Assembly (NCBI GenBank): GCA_003166865.1
Contig: PMUP01000067.1
Span: 1 to 64,000 of the forward strand
DNA length: 64,000 bases
DNA from: Bryobacterales bacterium
GTDB lineage: Bacteria > Acidobacteriota > Terriglobia > Bryobacterales > Bryobacteraceae
Direction: 5' to 3'
Of this stretch, positions 16,971-24,678 are shown piece after piece. Position numbers and translations under genes: made by a program. The notes under the pieces are model-generated. The model ran no database searches. It saw only the letters and a list, made by a program, of their open reading frames with translations, and was not told the origin of the DNA. The stretch's first letter is position 1. Every line of letters begins with the position of its first letter.

Positions 16971-17971
16971 ATGGCCGAGAAACTTTCGGCGTACCGGAAA
17001 GGAACTATCTTGAATCAACCACAAGCGTGGGCTGTCGTGCTAGCGGGCGGCGATGGAACCAGATTGAGATCCCTGACTCAGCTTATTTCCGGAGAAGACC
17101 GCCCCAAGCAGTTTTGCCAAGTATACGGTGGCAAGACGTTACTCGCCCAAACACGCGCCCGCCTGGCTCGCGTAATTCACCCTGAGCGAACTGCGTTTGC
17201 AGTGGTGCGGACCCACGAGAGGTTTTATAGAAACGAACTAGCCGACGTCGAGCCGCAACGGGTGGTCGTTCAACCGGGCAATAAGGGCACCACCGCCGCG
17301 GTGATTTTCAGTCTTCTACGCATACGCTCGCTGGTGATCCGGTGGTCGCTTTCTTTCCCACCGATCATTACTACTCCAATGAGGCGGGGTTTGACGCTTC
17401 CGTTCATCGAGCAATCAGGGTGGCGCAACATCATCCGGATACGCTGGTGATCTTAGGAGCGGAAGCCGAACACGCGGAGGTTGACTATGGGTGGATCGAA
17501 CCGGGCAGACGTCTTAACTCCCCCTTCGCGAATGCCCTGCTGCGTGTAAGCCGCTTCTGGGAGAAGCCGTCGCATCCTACGGCTCAAGCGCTGTTCGATC
17601 GCGGATGTTTGTGGAACACGTTCGTGATGGTTGGGCGGGCATCCATCTTTCTAGCGTTATTGGCCAATACAATGGCCCCGGGCGTATGGAAGGCGTTTAC
17701 CGCGGCTCAGCGCTCCGGGAGCCATTCTACTGACCCGATGGCTCAGTACAAGTTGTGGGCATCGCTCACTGCAGGAGATTTCTCACGTCAAGTATTGACA
17801 CTCAGCACGCAATACCTATCTGTGCTTCGAGTCGGTGATATAGGATGGAGCGATCTTGGAACGCCTGAACGCGTGAGCGCAGCAATGGCTCGATCGGGGC
17901 TTCGCCCTTGGTGGCAGGAAGCAGCGGAACATGAGAATTCTAAAGACCTGGCTAAGACTTCTGCTGGGTAG
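16971..17971 (+). pseudogene. Mannose-1-phosphate guanylyltransferase, single frameshift
   Basis: Two overlapping frames together encode a complete, roughly 333-residue GDP-mannose pyrophosphorylase lacking the isomerase domain. The first (ATG 16971) has the nucleotide-binding signature VVLAGGDGTRLRSLT, then DRPKQFC and QPGNKGTTAAVIFSLLRIRSL. Near 17320-17330 the frame must change by one missing base; the second frame continues GDPVVAFFPTDHYYSN, EAEHAEVDYGWIEPG, FWEKPS, WNTFVMVGR and SDLGTPER. The enzyme makes GDP-mannose from mannose-1-phosphate and GTP for glycans. Apart from this one lesion every motif is intact, so either inactivation is very recent or the base loss is a sequencing error. 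Confidence 0.75.
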
Positions 17972-18174
17972 CAATAGACAGCAACCCGCGTGTCGCGACG
18001 TGCAAGCCAATAGGCAGGGTGCATCTTGCTTTGAAGCCTGGACCTGCGCCTACCGTCAAAGATTAAGCAATGACCGGGGACGCCATCGAGGCTCGTGAAC
18101 TGATCACAGGCAAAGTGTCTACCTGCGTTTTACCTCGCAGAATACCGCCGGCCTAGTATTCCGAAAGTTGCCGA

Positions 18175-18753
18175 ATGAAAGTTAAGCTCGAAATATATGA
18201 TGCAAGGACCCAAGGCCCTCGGCTGTTTTACTCATGGAGGTCCCGAATGCTCGCTATGTTGCGCGCGCTACATTCTTTCTTAGCGGATACTCCCAAACGG
18301 GCTCGGGCGGAAGGCCGAAGTGCTGGCCCTTCCACAAAGACTGCTTCCCAGGCGATAGCCTCTCGGATCTCCATCGTTGCTCTGGTCGTCAGCGATCACG
18401 ATCGCGAAGTACTGAACTGCATCTCCAATCGCGAGCCAGTGGATATACACTTCGCCGAATCGCACGTGGACGCCTGGGAGGCTGTGAATCGATTGAACTC
18501 TCCTGTGATCTTGTACGACCGTGATTGGCCCAACTCGGAGTGGCGGACAACCGTTCAGGCTTTGGCTTCCTCGCCTCACCGGTCCTGCGTCATCTTGGCC
18601 TCCCGGGTAGCGGACGACTACCTTTGGCAGGAGCTAATACGCTGCGGTGGATACGATCTTTTGGCCAAGCCGTTTCGGGCCGACGATGTTGCCCGGGCTC
18701 TCAAATTGGCTTTGTCCTATTGGAAAAGTGCAAGGGCAGCCGCCACGCAATAG
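18175..18753 (+). CDS. Receiver-like domain protein (paralogue 1)
   Basis: A 192-residue protein with a variable, basic N-terminal region (1-65) and a C-terminal receiver-like fold (about 66-185). It keeps an acidic start (VVSDHDREVL), an Asp in the phosphorylation-site region (VILYDRDWPNSEW) and the conserved Lys (DLLAKPFRADDVARAL). The segment DDYLWQELIRCGGYDLL is shared with the next gene's product. There is no output domain, so it may act by protein interaction. The following gene begins 10 bases downstream. The ATG at 18175 lacks a strong ribosome binding site; the in-frame ATG at 18247 is an alternative. Confidence 0.6.
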   Translation: MKVKLEIYDARTQGPRLFYSWRSRMLAMLRALHSFLADTPKRARAEGRSAGPSTKTASQAIASRISIVALVVSDHDREVLNCISNREPVDIHFAESHVDAWEAVNRLNSPVILYDRDWPNSEWRTTVQALASSPHRSCVILASRVADDYLWQELIRCGGYDLLAKPFRADDVARALKLALSYWKSARAAATQ

Positions 18754-18763
18754 GAGGTGTGGC

Positions 18764-19213
18764 TTGTGGCTATCTGAGTGGTTGAAAGAACGGAATACTG
18801 CGCTTTCGGAATCTGCTAATAAGCGCTTGAGGATTCTAGCCGTATCAATTTCCCTAGACGACATTGTTCTGTTGGAATATCTTGGCAACCAGCACGGCTG
18901 GGAAACGAAGTTCGCAGGTTCTCCTCAGGAGGCATTCAAGCTGGCGTCATACGGCGGTTTCCATCTCATCCTATGTGATCGCAATCAGTCTGGTTATCCC
19001 TGGCGAGAGGTCATGGATCGCCTGGCGGCCAGTTCGCCTCAAAGCTGCATCCTTCTCGTCTCTCCAACGAATGACGACTATCTGTGGTGGGACGTACTAC
19101 ATCACCGGGGCTTCGATGTCTTGATTCGCCCCCTACGTGAAGAGATCGTTCTGCGCGCCGTCGATACTGCCATACGCTGCCTCCGCCCCATGGTTAGTTG
19201 TTCGTCAAGCTAG
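18764..19213 (+). CDS. Receiver-like domain protein (paralogue 2)
   Basis: A 149-residue paralogue of the preceding protein. I place the start at TTG 18764 because a perfect AGGAGG lies at 18752-18757, six bases before it, overlapping the stop of the previous gene; a longer frame reaching back to 18647 would lie inside that gene. The receiver-like fold starts at RILAVSISLDDIVLLEYL and keeps Asp in HLILCDRNQSGYPW, but the conserved Lys is replaced by Arg (DVLIRPLREE). NDDYLWWDVLHHRGFDVL aligns with the neighbour. Tandem duplication followed by divergence is the simplest explanation. Confidence 0.65.
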   Translation: MWLSEWLKERNTALSESANKRLRILAVSISLDDIVLLEYLGNQHGWETKFAGSPQEAFKLASYGGFHLILCDRNQSGYPWREVMDRLAASSPQSCILLVSPTNDDYLWWDVLHHRGFDVLIRPLREEIVLRAVDTAIRCLRPMVSCSSS

Positions 19214-19314
19214 TAGTAAAGCAATACTGTCCGCCGTTGTCTGTTTCTACCAACTCAACGCTAGCAACCACTTGATCTCAAGCCGCATCAACTAGATAGA
19301 GGCGTTGAAAGGCT

Positions 19315-20415
19315 ATGAAGAAGTCATCGAAAGCAGTTGGAGGCTTCTTCCTGGCTGCGCTGTTATCCAGCCCTGCTTGGGGCTCTTTACCCCCGCAACC
19401 CGGAACGGTCAATTACATCGAAGGTCAAGCGGCAATCGGCGCCCAATCCCTAACCGAAAAATCCCTGGGATCGGCGACATTAGCGGCCGGCCAATCACTC
19501 TCAACGGAAAACGGCAGAGCGGAGATCCTGCTCGCGCCAGGCATTTTTGTAAGAGTCGATAATCATAGTTCCGTGCGGATGGTTTCGCCTGGCTTGGCGG
19601 ATACGATCATGACGCTCGAAAAGGGTCGAGCCATGGTCGAAGTTGCAAACATCCGGCCGGAAAATAACGTTCGCATTGGCGAGAACAACTCAAGCACGCA
19701 GTTGCTGAAGCCTGGGTTGTATGACTTTGATGCGAATCGCGGCTCCGTCCGAGTGTTCGACGGAAAGGCCGAGGTTCAGGGAGCCGGTCAACGCATTGAA
19801 CTGAAGAGCGGGCAGCAAGTGGCCCTCAACGTGGTCGGAAAGCTGAAGGAACGGAAATTCGACAAGAAAACCGAAATGGACGATTTCTACAGGTGGTCTA
19901 GCCTGCGGGCGTCCTATTTGGCTGAGGCTAACGTTGATGAAGCCAGGACCTACGGGGGCGGCACCGGTTGGTCCCCGACCAGCTTTTATGGGAACGGATG
20001 GTATTGGGACCCATCGTTTGACGCTTATACGTTCATTCCGGATGATGGCATCTTCTTCGATCCGTTCGGTTGGGGCTTCTATTCCCCATGGGATGCCTAC
20101 GGGGCCCCCTACTTTGGCTACGGTTATGGCGGTTACGGATACGGTGGCTACGGCTACGGTGGTGTCGGCTATCGTCGACACTTCGGGCAGGGTTACCGTC
20201 CAGCCTACGCTGCCAATAGCCGCGCCTCCGGGTCTATTGGACACGCGTACCACGTTCGCGGCGCCAGCGTCGCTGGGTTCGGCCGAGGCAGGGGGTTCGG
20301 CGGCGGAGGGTTCCGCGGAGGCGCGGGTGGTAGCGGCGGATTCCACGGAGGTGGCGGCGGATTCCACGGAGGTGGCGGCGGATTTCATGGCGGTGGGGGA
20401 GGCGGACACCGCTAG
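19315..20415 (+). CDS. Exported FecR-domain protein with Gly-rich tail
   Basis: A 366-residue exported protein. A signal peptide (about 1-24, FFLAALLSSPAWGS) precedes a FecR-like beta domain (about 30-165) with the typical GQSLSTENGRAEILLAPG and VRVDNHSSVRM. The C-terminal third is low complexity: Tyr/Gly repeats (GYGGYGYGGYGYGG near 270) and then a Gly/His tail of GGFHGGG units. The fold suggests a periplasmic or surface protein; the tail may be disordered or adhesive. The gene ends two bases before the convergent response-regulator stop, leaving no room for an ordinary intergenic terminator. Confidence 0.75.
   Translation: MKKSSKAVGGFFLAALLSSPAWGSLPPQPGTVNYIEGQAAIGAQSLTEKSLGSATLAAGQSLSTENGRAEILLAPGIFVRVDNHSSVRMVSPGLADTIMTLEKGRAMVEVANIRPENNVRIGENNSSTQLLKPGLYDFDANRGSVRVFDGKAEVQGAGQRIELKSGQQVALNVVGKLKERKFDKKTEMDDFYRWSSLRASYLAEANVDEARTYGGGTGWSPTSFYGNGWYWDPSFDAYTFIPDDGIFFDPFGWGFYSPWDAYGAPYFGYGYGGYGYGGYGYGGVGYRRHFGQGYRPAYAANSRASGSIGHAYHVRGASVAGFGRGRGFGGGGFRGGAGGSGGFHGGGGGFHGGGGGFHGGGGGGHR
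20335..20403 (+). repeat. Tandem 21-bp repeats in the FecR-protein gene
   Basis: About three head-to-tail copies of a 21-base unit (GGCGGATTCCACGGAGGTGG core) encode GGFHGGG repeats at the C-terminus of the FecR-domain protein. The third copy has silent changes. This is a repeat likely to vary in copy number, not a CRISPR. Confidence 0.8.
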
Positions 20416-20417
20416 AA

Positions 20418-21068
20418 CTACAATGTCACGCCTTTGCGCACGGCATACAGAATCAATTCCGGGAGGCTGTGCAGATTCAGCTTCTCGTGCAGGTTTCTGC
20501 GATGGGTTTCGATCGTATACAAGCTGAGATTGAGCACGTGGGCGATCTCTTTATTGGACTTCAACTCGACCAGTAGCTGAAGAATTTCTTTCTCTCGGGA
20601 GGTCAGCAAATCATAGCTGTCATCCGATCCGCGAGTCCGGATCTCGCGCACGTAATCTTCCATCAGCATCTTGGTAATTTCCGGACTGAAGAAGGTTTTG
20701 CCATCGTACACGGACTGGATCGCATCAATGAGATCCCCTTCTGCGGAATCCTTCAAGAGATAACCCTTGGCTCCAGCCTTCAGCGCTCTCAGAACATAGC
20801 CTTCGTCCGAGTGCATACTAAGAATCACGATTGCGGTATTAGGCAAAGCTGCATTGATGCGTTGCGCGGCTTCGATTCCGTTCAAGTTCGGCATAGCAAT
20901 ATCGAGGACCGCGACATCCGGCTCCGTTGCTTCCGCTTGTTCCACGGCCTGCCGCCCGTCCGACGCCTCAGCGACCACGCCGAATTCGGGATGACTCTCC
21001 AGCAGAAGCCGAAGACCTCGACGCATCACGGTGTGGTCGTCAGCTAGCAGGATGCGAATTTGTTTCAT
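20418..21068 (-). CDS. NarL/FixJ-family response regulator
   Basis: A 216-residue response regulator beginning MKQIRILLADDHTVMRRGL (start at 21068; a longer frame to 21170 would run through the end of the kinase gene). The receiver has acidic residues DD at the start, phospho-acceptor Asp in VAVLDIAMPNLNG and Lys in GYLLKDSAEG. A LuxR-type helix-turn-helix follows (LTSREKEILQLLVELKSNKEIAHVLNLS broken around residues 150-178, then TIETHRRNLHEKL). The gene overlaps the end of the upstream histidine kinase gene by 29 bases, forming a coupled two-component system. Target genes unknown; the convergent FecR gene is a neighbour only. Confidence 0.88.
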   Translation of the reverse strand: MKQIRILLADDHTVMRRGLRLLLESHPEFGVVAEASDGRQAVEQAEATEPDVAVLDIAMPNLNGIEAAQRINAALPNTAIVILSMHSDEGYVLRALKAGAKGYLLKDSAEGDLIDAIQSVYDGKTFFSPEITKMLMEDYVREIRTRGSDDSYDLLTSREKEILQLLVELKSNKEIAHVLNLSLYTIETHRRNLHEKLNLHSLPELILYAVRKGVTL

Positions 21069-22476
21069 GGGCGTACGCGCTCGTGTTCTCTTCCCGGGTA
21101 TTCCTGGCCCAGTCCTTGGTGAACGGCAATTCCACGGATAGGATCGTACCTTGTCCGGGCTGCGATTCAACTCTACACTTTCCTTCGAGTCGGGTAACGC
21201 GTTCCTGCATCCCTAGCAGACCCATTCCTTTTGTTTCCCGAACGTCGAAGCCCTGCCCGTCATCCTGAATGGTCAGCAGCAAGCGATCGAGTTCTTGTCG
21301 CACGCGGATGCGGACCGTGGTGGCATGCGAATGCCGTGCACAGTTGTGGAGCGCTTCCTGGACGACCCGATAAATGCAAGTCTTGTAGTCGTCCGGTAAC
21401 TCATCGGAATCGAGTTCCGCCGCAATGGTCACATCCATCGATGTGCTCTTGGAGGTTTCCCTCGCTTGCCATTTTAGTGCTGGAATCAAACCGAGATCAT
21501 CCAGCATCGATGGCCGCAGTAAGAGTGCCATATTACGAACTACTCGGACGGTACTCTCCACCAGGCCTTTGATCGTTTCCACATGGCGGCGAAATTGTTC
21601 TTCGGACCGAACAGCGAGCCCAGCCGAAAGATTGCGCAGTTCAATGAGTACGGCCGACAACGCCTGGCCCACTTCGTCATGCAATTCGCGCGATAGAGAC
21701 CGCCGCTCGGTTTCCTGCGCTTGAACCAGGCGCGCCGACAATTCCTTGAGCTGGGTACGCGCTTCCGCTACATCAACATACTGGAGTCGGGCCTGTTCTT
21801 CCAGATTGAGGATCTTCCGCATGGTGAACAGAGCCAGGCCCAGCCCGATCGCCAGCGCTGCCAACAGGGTCAGCAGCAGCCGGGTCTGGAAATTCAGCAA
21901 GAGGGAGACGACCTGTTGATTACCGGCGTCCAACTGCTGTTCGTTGAGGGCGTCGATGCGTCCAGCGAGCGCGAGCATGTTCTGGCGGCGAGGAAAAACT
22001 TCGTCCCGAAGAAACGCATACCCAGAACGGTGCCTTTCCGCTGGGTTCCACTGGAAGACCGGAGCCAATATTCCCCAATAGTCCATGAGCTCTGCCCGCA
22101 AAGCCGAATAGTGTTGGGCTTCTGTTGGCGCCACAGCGTGCCGGTAGGACTCCAGCGAGGATTCCATGTGCCGCCGCACATCTTCAAGACTGGCTCGATA
22201 GGCATCCGCTCTCACGGTGTCAGGCTCAAGCAGGTAATCACGGACGTAGGTGCCCGAAACGTAAACATCCGACCGAATGTCATTTAATACGTGATTTTGC
22301 GAAAGATAGCGATGCCTAATTTCTTCGTCGCTACGGCGGAACTGGCGAAGGACGTTCAGCGCATCGACTCCAGCCAGAGCCATGATCGCCAGGAGCCCGC
22401 CAAAGCCAAGTGCCAGCGCCAAGCGCGAGTGAAAAAACACGCGATCTGACGACCGTGCTCCCGAGTCTCTCGCCAT
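21040..22476 (-). CDS. NarX/DegS-type sensor histidine kinase
   Basis: A 478-residue membrane kinase. An N-terminal transmembrane helix (about 18-38), a periplasmic helical sensor (about 40-195, with ETERR-free, CHASE3/four-helix character) and a second transmembrane helix (about 198-218) precede the HisKA_3 dimerisation domain with the phospho-acceptor His in SRELHDEVGQALS. The ATPase domain follows with RVVQEALHNCARHSHA (N box), DDGQGFD (G1) and GMGLLGMQERV (G2). It should phosphorylate the NarL-type regulator encoded immediately downstream. The sensed signal is unknown. Confidence 0.85.
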   Translation of the reverse strand: MARDSGARSSDRVFFHSRLALALGFGGLLAIMALAGVDALNVLRQFRRSDEEIRHRYLSQNHVLNDIRSDVYVSGTYVRDYLLEPDTVRADAYRASLEDVRRHMESSLESYRHAVAPTEAQHYSALRAELMDYWGILAPVFQWNPAERHRSGYAFLRDEVFPRRQNMLALAGRIDALNEQQLDAGNQQVVSLLLNFQTRLLLTLLAALAIGLGLALFTMRKILNLEEQARLQYVDVAEARTQLKELSARLVQAQETERRSLSRELHDEVGQALSAVLIELRNLSAGLAVRSEEQFRRHVETIKGLVESTVRVVRNMALLLRPSMLDDLGLIPALKWQARETSKSTSMDVTIAAELDSDELPDDYKTCIYRVVQEALHNCARHSHATTVRIRVRQELDRLLLTIQDDGQGFDVRETKGMGLLGMQERVTRLEGKCRVESQPGQGTILSVELPFTKDWARNTREENTSAYAHETNSHPAS

Positions 22477-22543
22477 ACGATTGCCTTCATCCTAACCGAA
22501 GCCACTCTCCGGCGGAGCAATCTACCTGTGTTTTTGTTGAAAA

Positions 22544-22561
22544 ATACCACCCGGCTGGTAT
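22544..22561. promoter_or_regulatory. Palindromic operator-like site upstream of RraA/RND operon
   Basis: An inverted repeat ATACCA (22544-22549) and TGGTAT (22556-22561) with a six-base spacer lies about 50 bases before the start of the RraA-like gene and about 70 bases upstream of the divergent kinase start. Such short dyads are typical transcription-factor operators (for example GntR-like). No cognate regulator is identified. Confidence 0.4.
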
Positions 22562-22607
22562 ATGGTTTGGCACCCCGAGCGTCGTATGGTATGGAGGTGA
22601 AGGATTC

Positions 22608-23393
22608 TTGAAACTCCTGAATAAAGCTGTGCCCAATAGGCCACGATCGCGTCCCAACGAAATGACCCCAAAGACAGTTAGCTCGCCGGTGAATCTGGAT
22701 AAACTCAAGGAATTTGATAGCTGCACCATTTCGAACGCTATCGAAAGGCTTAACGTGCGGTTGCGGAATGAAGGCTTCCTCTCTGGCGTGGCGCGTTGCC
22801 GGTTTCCGAAACTCCCACCGATGGTCGGCTATGCAGCTACGGCGCGAATTCGCACCGCCTCACCGCCCATGAGCCATCGCTGCTATTACGACCGCATGGA
22901 CTGGTGGAATTACGTGGCCTCGCTACCCGAGCCAAGGGTTATGGTGTTACAGGACGCCGACCATAACGCGGGACTGGGAGCATTCGTCGGCGAGATTCAC
23001 GCCGCCATCGGCGGTGCGCTCAACTGCGTGGGTTGTGTCACTAATGGCGCGGTTCGCGATTTGCCGGCAGTGGAGGCAATGGGGTTTCAAATGTATGCGA
23101 GCCACACCTCTGTATCCCACGCCTATGCCCACATCGCAGATTTCGGTGAGCCGGTGGAGATCGACAGTTTGAAGATTTCATCGGGCGACTTGTTGCATGG
23201 GGATCGCCACGGAATCGTGAATATCCCCCTGTCCATTGCCACCGCGATCCCCCTGCAAGCTTCCAAAATACGCCAGGAAGAGCATGAGCTGGTTGAGTTC
23301 TGCCGCTCTTCGCGCTTCACGCTTCAGGAGTTGGCCGAACGGATTCAAAAAATGAACCTTAGTTGCGATTTACCCTGGCGGGGCGCTAAATAG
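22608..23393 (+). CDS. RraA-like / HMG aldolase-type family protein
   Basis: A RraA-family protein (demethylmenaquinone-methyltransferase-like fold). The core is EFDSCTISNAIERLNVRL, a Gly-Tyr-Ala-Ala-Thr-Ala strand, GAFVGEIHAAIGGALNCVG, then TNGAVRDLPAVEAMGFQMYA and GDLLHGDRHGIVNIP. The G-E and R-D pairs fit the metal and substrate site of 4-hydroxy-4-methyl-2-oxoglutarate aldolase/oxaloacetate decarboxylase relatives. I use TTG 22608 because GGAGGTGAAGGA precedes it; ATG 22662 is the main alternative, and a frame back to 22410 is unlikely because it runs into the kinase gene. It ends five bases before the RND adaptor gene and is probably in that operon. Confidence 0.72.
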   Translation: MKLLNKAVPNRPRSRPNEMTPKTVSSPVNLDKLKEFDSCTISNAIERLNVRLRNEGFLSGVARCRFPKLPPMVGYAATARIRTASPPMSHRCYYDRMDWWNYVASLPEPRVMVLQDADHNAGLGAFVGEIHAAIGGALNCVGCVTNGAVRDLPAVEAMGFQMYASHTSVSHAYAHIADFGEPVEIDSLKISSGDLLHGDRHGIVNIPLSIATAIPLQASKIRQEEHELVEFCRSSRFTLQELAERIQKMNLSCDLPWRGAK

Positions 23394-23397
23394 ATCT

Positions 23398-24660
23398 ATG
23401 AGGTCAAATACGCGCGCGTTTTTGTTCGTCGGCCTGATCGCCGCAGCGGCCGGCGTCTTGGCCTCCTGTGGCGGCGCCGAAAAGGTTCAGGCCAAGGACC
23501 CTGGAGAGGCGGGTGCAAGTCCGGGCTCTGGAGTCTCCGTCGGCGTCGTAAAGATCGGCCGAATGAATTTAGAGCGCACGCTGACGGTTTCTTCCGAATT
23601 AGTCCCATTTCAGGAGATCGATGTGTTCGCCAAGGAGTCCGGTTTCGTAAAAGATCTCAATGTCGACTATGGATCTCACGTACAGAAGGACCAGGTCCTC
23701 GCGACTTTGGAAATTCCCGAGTTGCAATTGCAGGTGAAAGAGGACGATGCGGCTGTTAAGAATGCCGAGGCACAAATTCCGCACGCCCAGGAAGAGCTGA
23801 ACCGCGTGGAGGCGCAGCACAACGTGCTCCAGCTCCAGTTTCAAAGGCTGGATACCGTTGCGAATTCCAAGCCCGGTCTTGTGGCGCAGCAGGAGGTAGA
23901 CGACTCCCAGGGCAGAGCCTTAGCCTCAGCTGCGCAAGTGGAAGCGGCTAAGTCGAACCTGCAATCAGCGGAAAGTGTACTCGCGGCCGCCCAAGCCAAA
24001 AGGGAACATGATCAGGCGTTGTTCGATTACTCCAAAATCACCGCGCCGTTTGCTGGAGTGATAACGCAGCGCTTCGCCAATCTCGGCACGCTGATACAAG
24101 CGGGTACCAATTCCAGCACGCAAGCTCAGCCATTGGTCCGGCTCTCCCAGGACGACCTGTTCCGGCTGGTGATTCCCGTGCCGGAGACTTACGTTAAGTA
24201 CATCCATCTAGGCGATACTGTCAGCGTCAACGTCCCGTCGCTGAACCGAACGTTCCCGGGTAAGGTGGCCCGCTTCTCCGTAGACGTTCGCGAAGACACA
24301 CGCACCATGCACACTGAGGTGGACGTGCCGAATCCCCCCAGCCGCGTTCTGCTTCCGGGCTTGTACGCGGAAGCAACCGTCACGCTCGAAAAGAAAGACG
24401 ACGCCATAGCGGTCCCCTTGCAGGCAGTGGATCAGGAGAACGGCCAGGCGAGGGTTGACGTAGTAGAGGCGTCCAACAAAATCGAGCACAGGCGAATCGT
24501 GCTCGGCATCCAGACGGCGACAGACGCCGAAGTAATTTCCGGATTGCAAGAGGGTGAGATGGTGGCTGTAAGCGATCGGAGCGGCCTGAAGGCCGGCCAA
24601 TCGGTCCAACCCAAGGTCATCAACCTGATGCAATATCAGAGTTCAGAAGAACAGCACTAG
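23398..24660 (+). CDS. RND efflux periplasmic adaptor (membrane fusion) lipoprotein
   Basis: A 420-residue HlyD/AcrA-like membrane fusion protein. The N-terminus is a lipoprotein signal ending LASC (Cys24), followed by barrel-sandwich/lipoyl halves flanking a long coiled-coil hairpin (about 110-205), a beta-barrel region (DDLFRLVIPVPETYVKYIHLG split around residue 255) and a membrane-proximal domain (VDVVEASNKIEHRRIVLG). It links the inner-membrane RND pump to the outer-membrane channel. The pump gene starts 18 bases downstream and the channel gene follows, so the operon encodes a full tripartite system. Confidence 0.87.
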   Translation: MRSNTRAFLFVGLIAAAAGVLASCGGAEKVQAKDPGEAGASPGSGVSVGVVKIGRMNLERTLTVSSELVPFQEIDVFAKESGFVKDLNVDYGSHVQKDQVLATLEIPELQLQVKEDDAAVKNAEAQIPHAQEELNRVEAQHNVLQLQFQRLDTVANSKPGLVAQQEVDDSQGRALASAAQVEAAKSNLQSAESVLAAAQAKREHDQALFDYSKITAPFAGVITQRFANLGTLIQAGTNSSTQAQPLVRLSQDDLFRLVIPVPETYVKYIHLGDTVSVNVPSLNRTFPGKVARFSVDVREDTRTMHTEVDVPNPPSRVLLPGLYAEATVTLEKKDDAIAVPLQAVDQENGQARVDVVEASNKIEHRRIVLGIQTATDAEVISGLQEGEMVAVSDRSGLKAGQSVQPKVINLMQYQSSEEQH

Positions 24661-24678
24661 CGCACAGGAGCCAGTCCC

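Noticed and set aside
20335..20403. Regularly spaced repeats as a CRISPR candidate
   Set aside because: Units are head to tail with no spacers and encode in-frame GGFHGGG peptides.
19690..20409. 239-codon minus-strand ORF rich in Ala/Ser repeats
   Set aside because: It is the antisense of the Gly-rich repeat of the FecR-domain gene.
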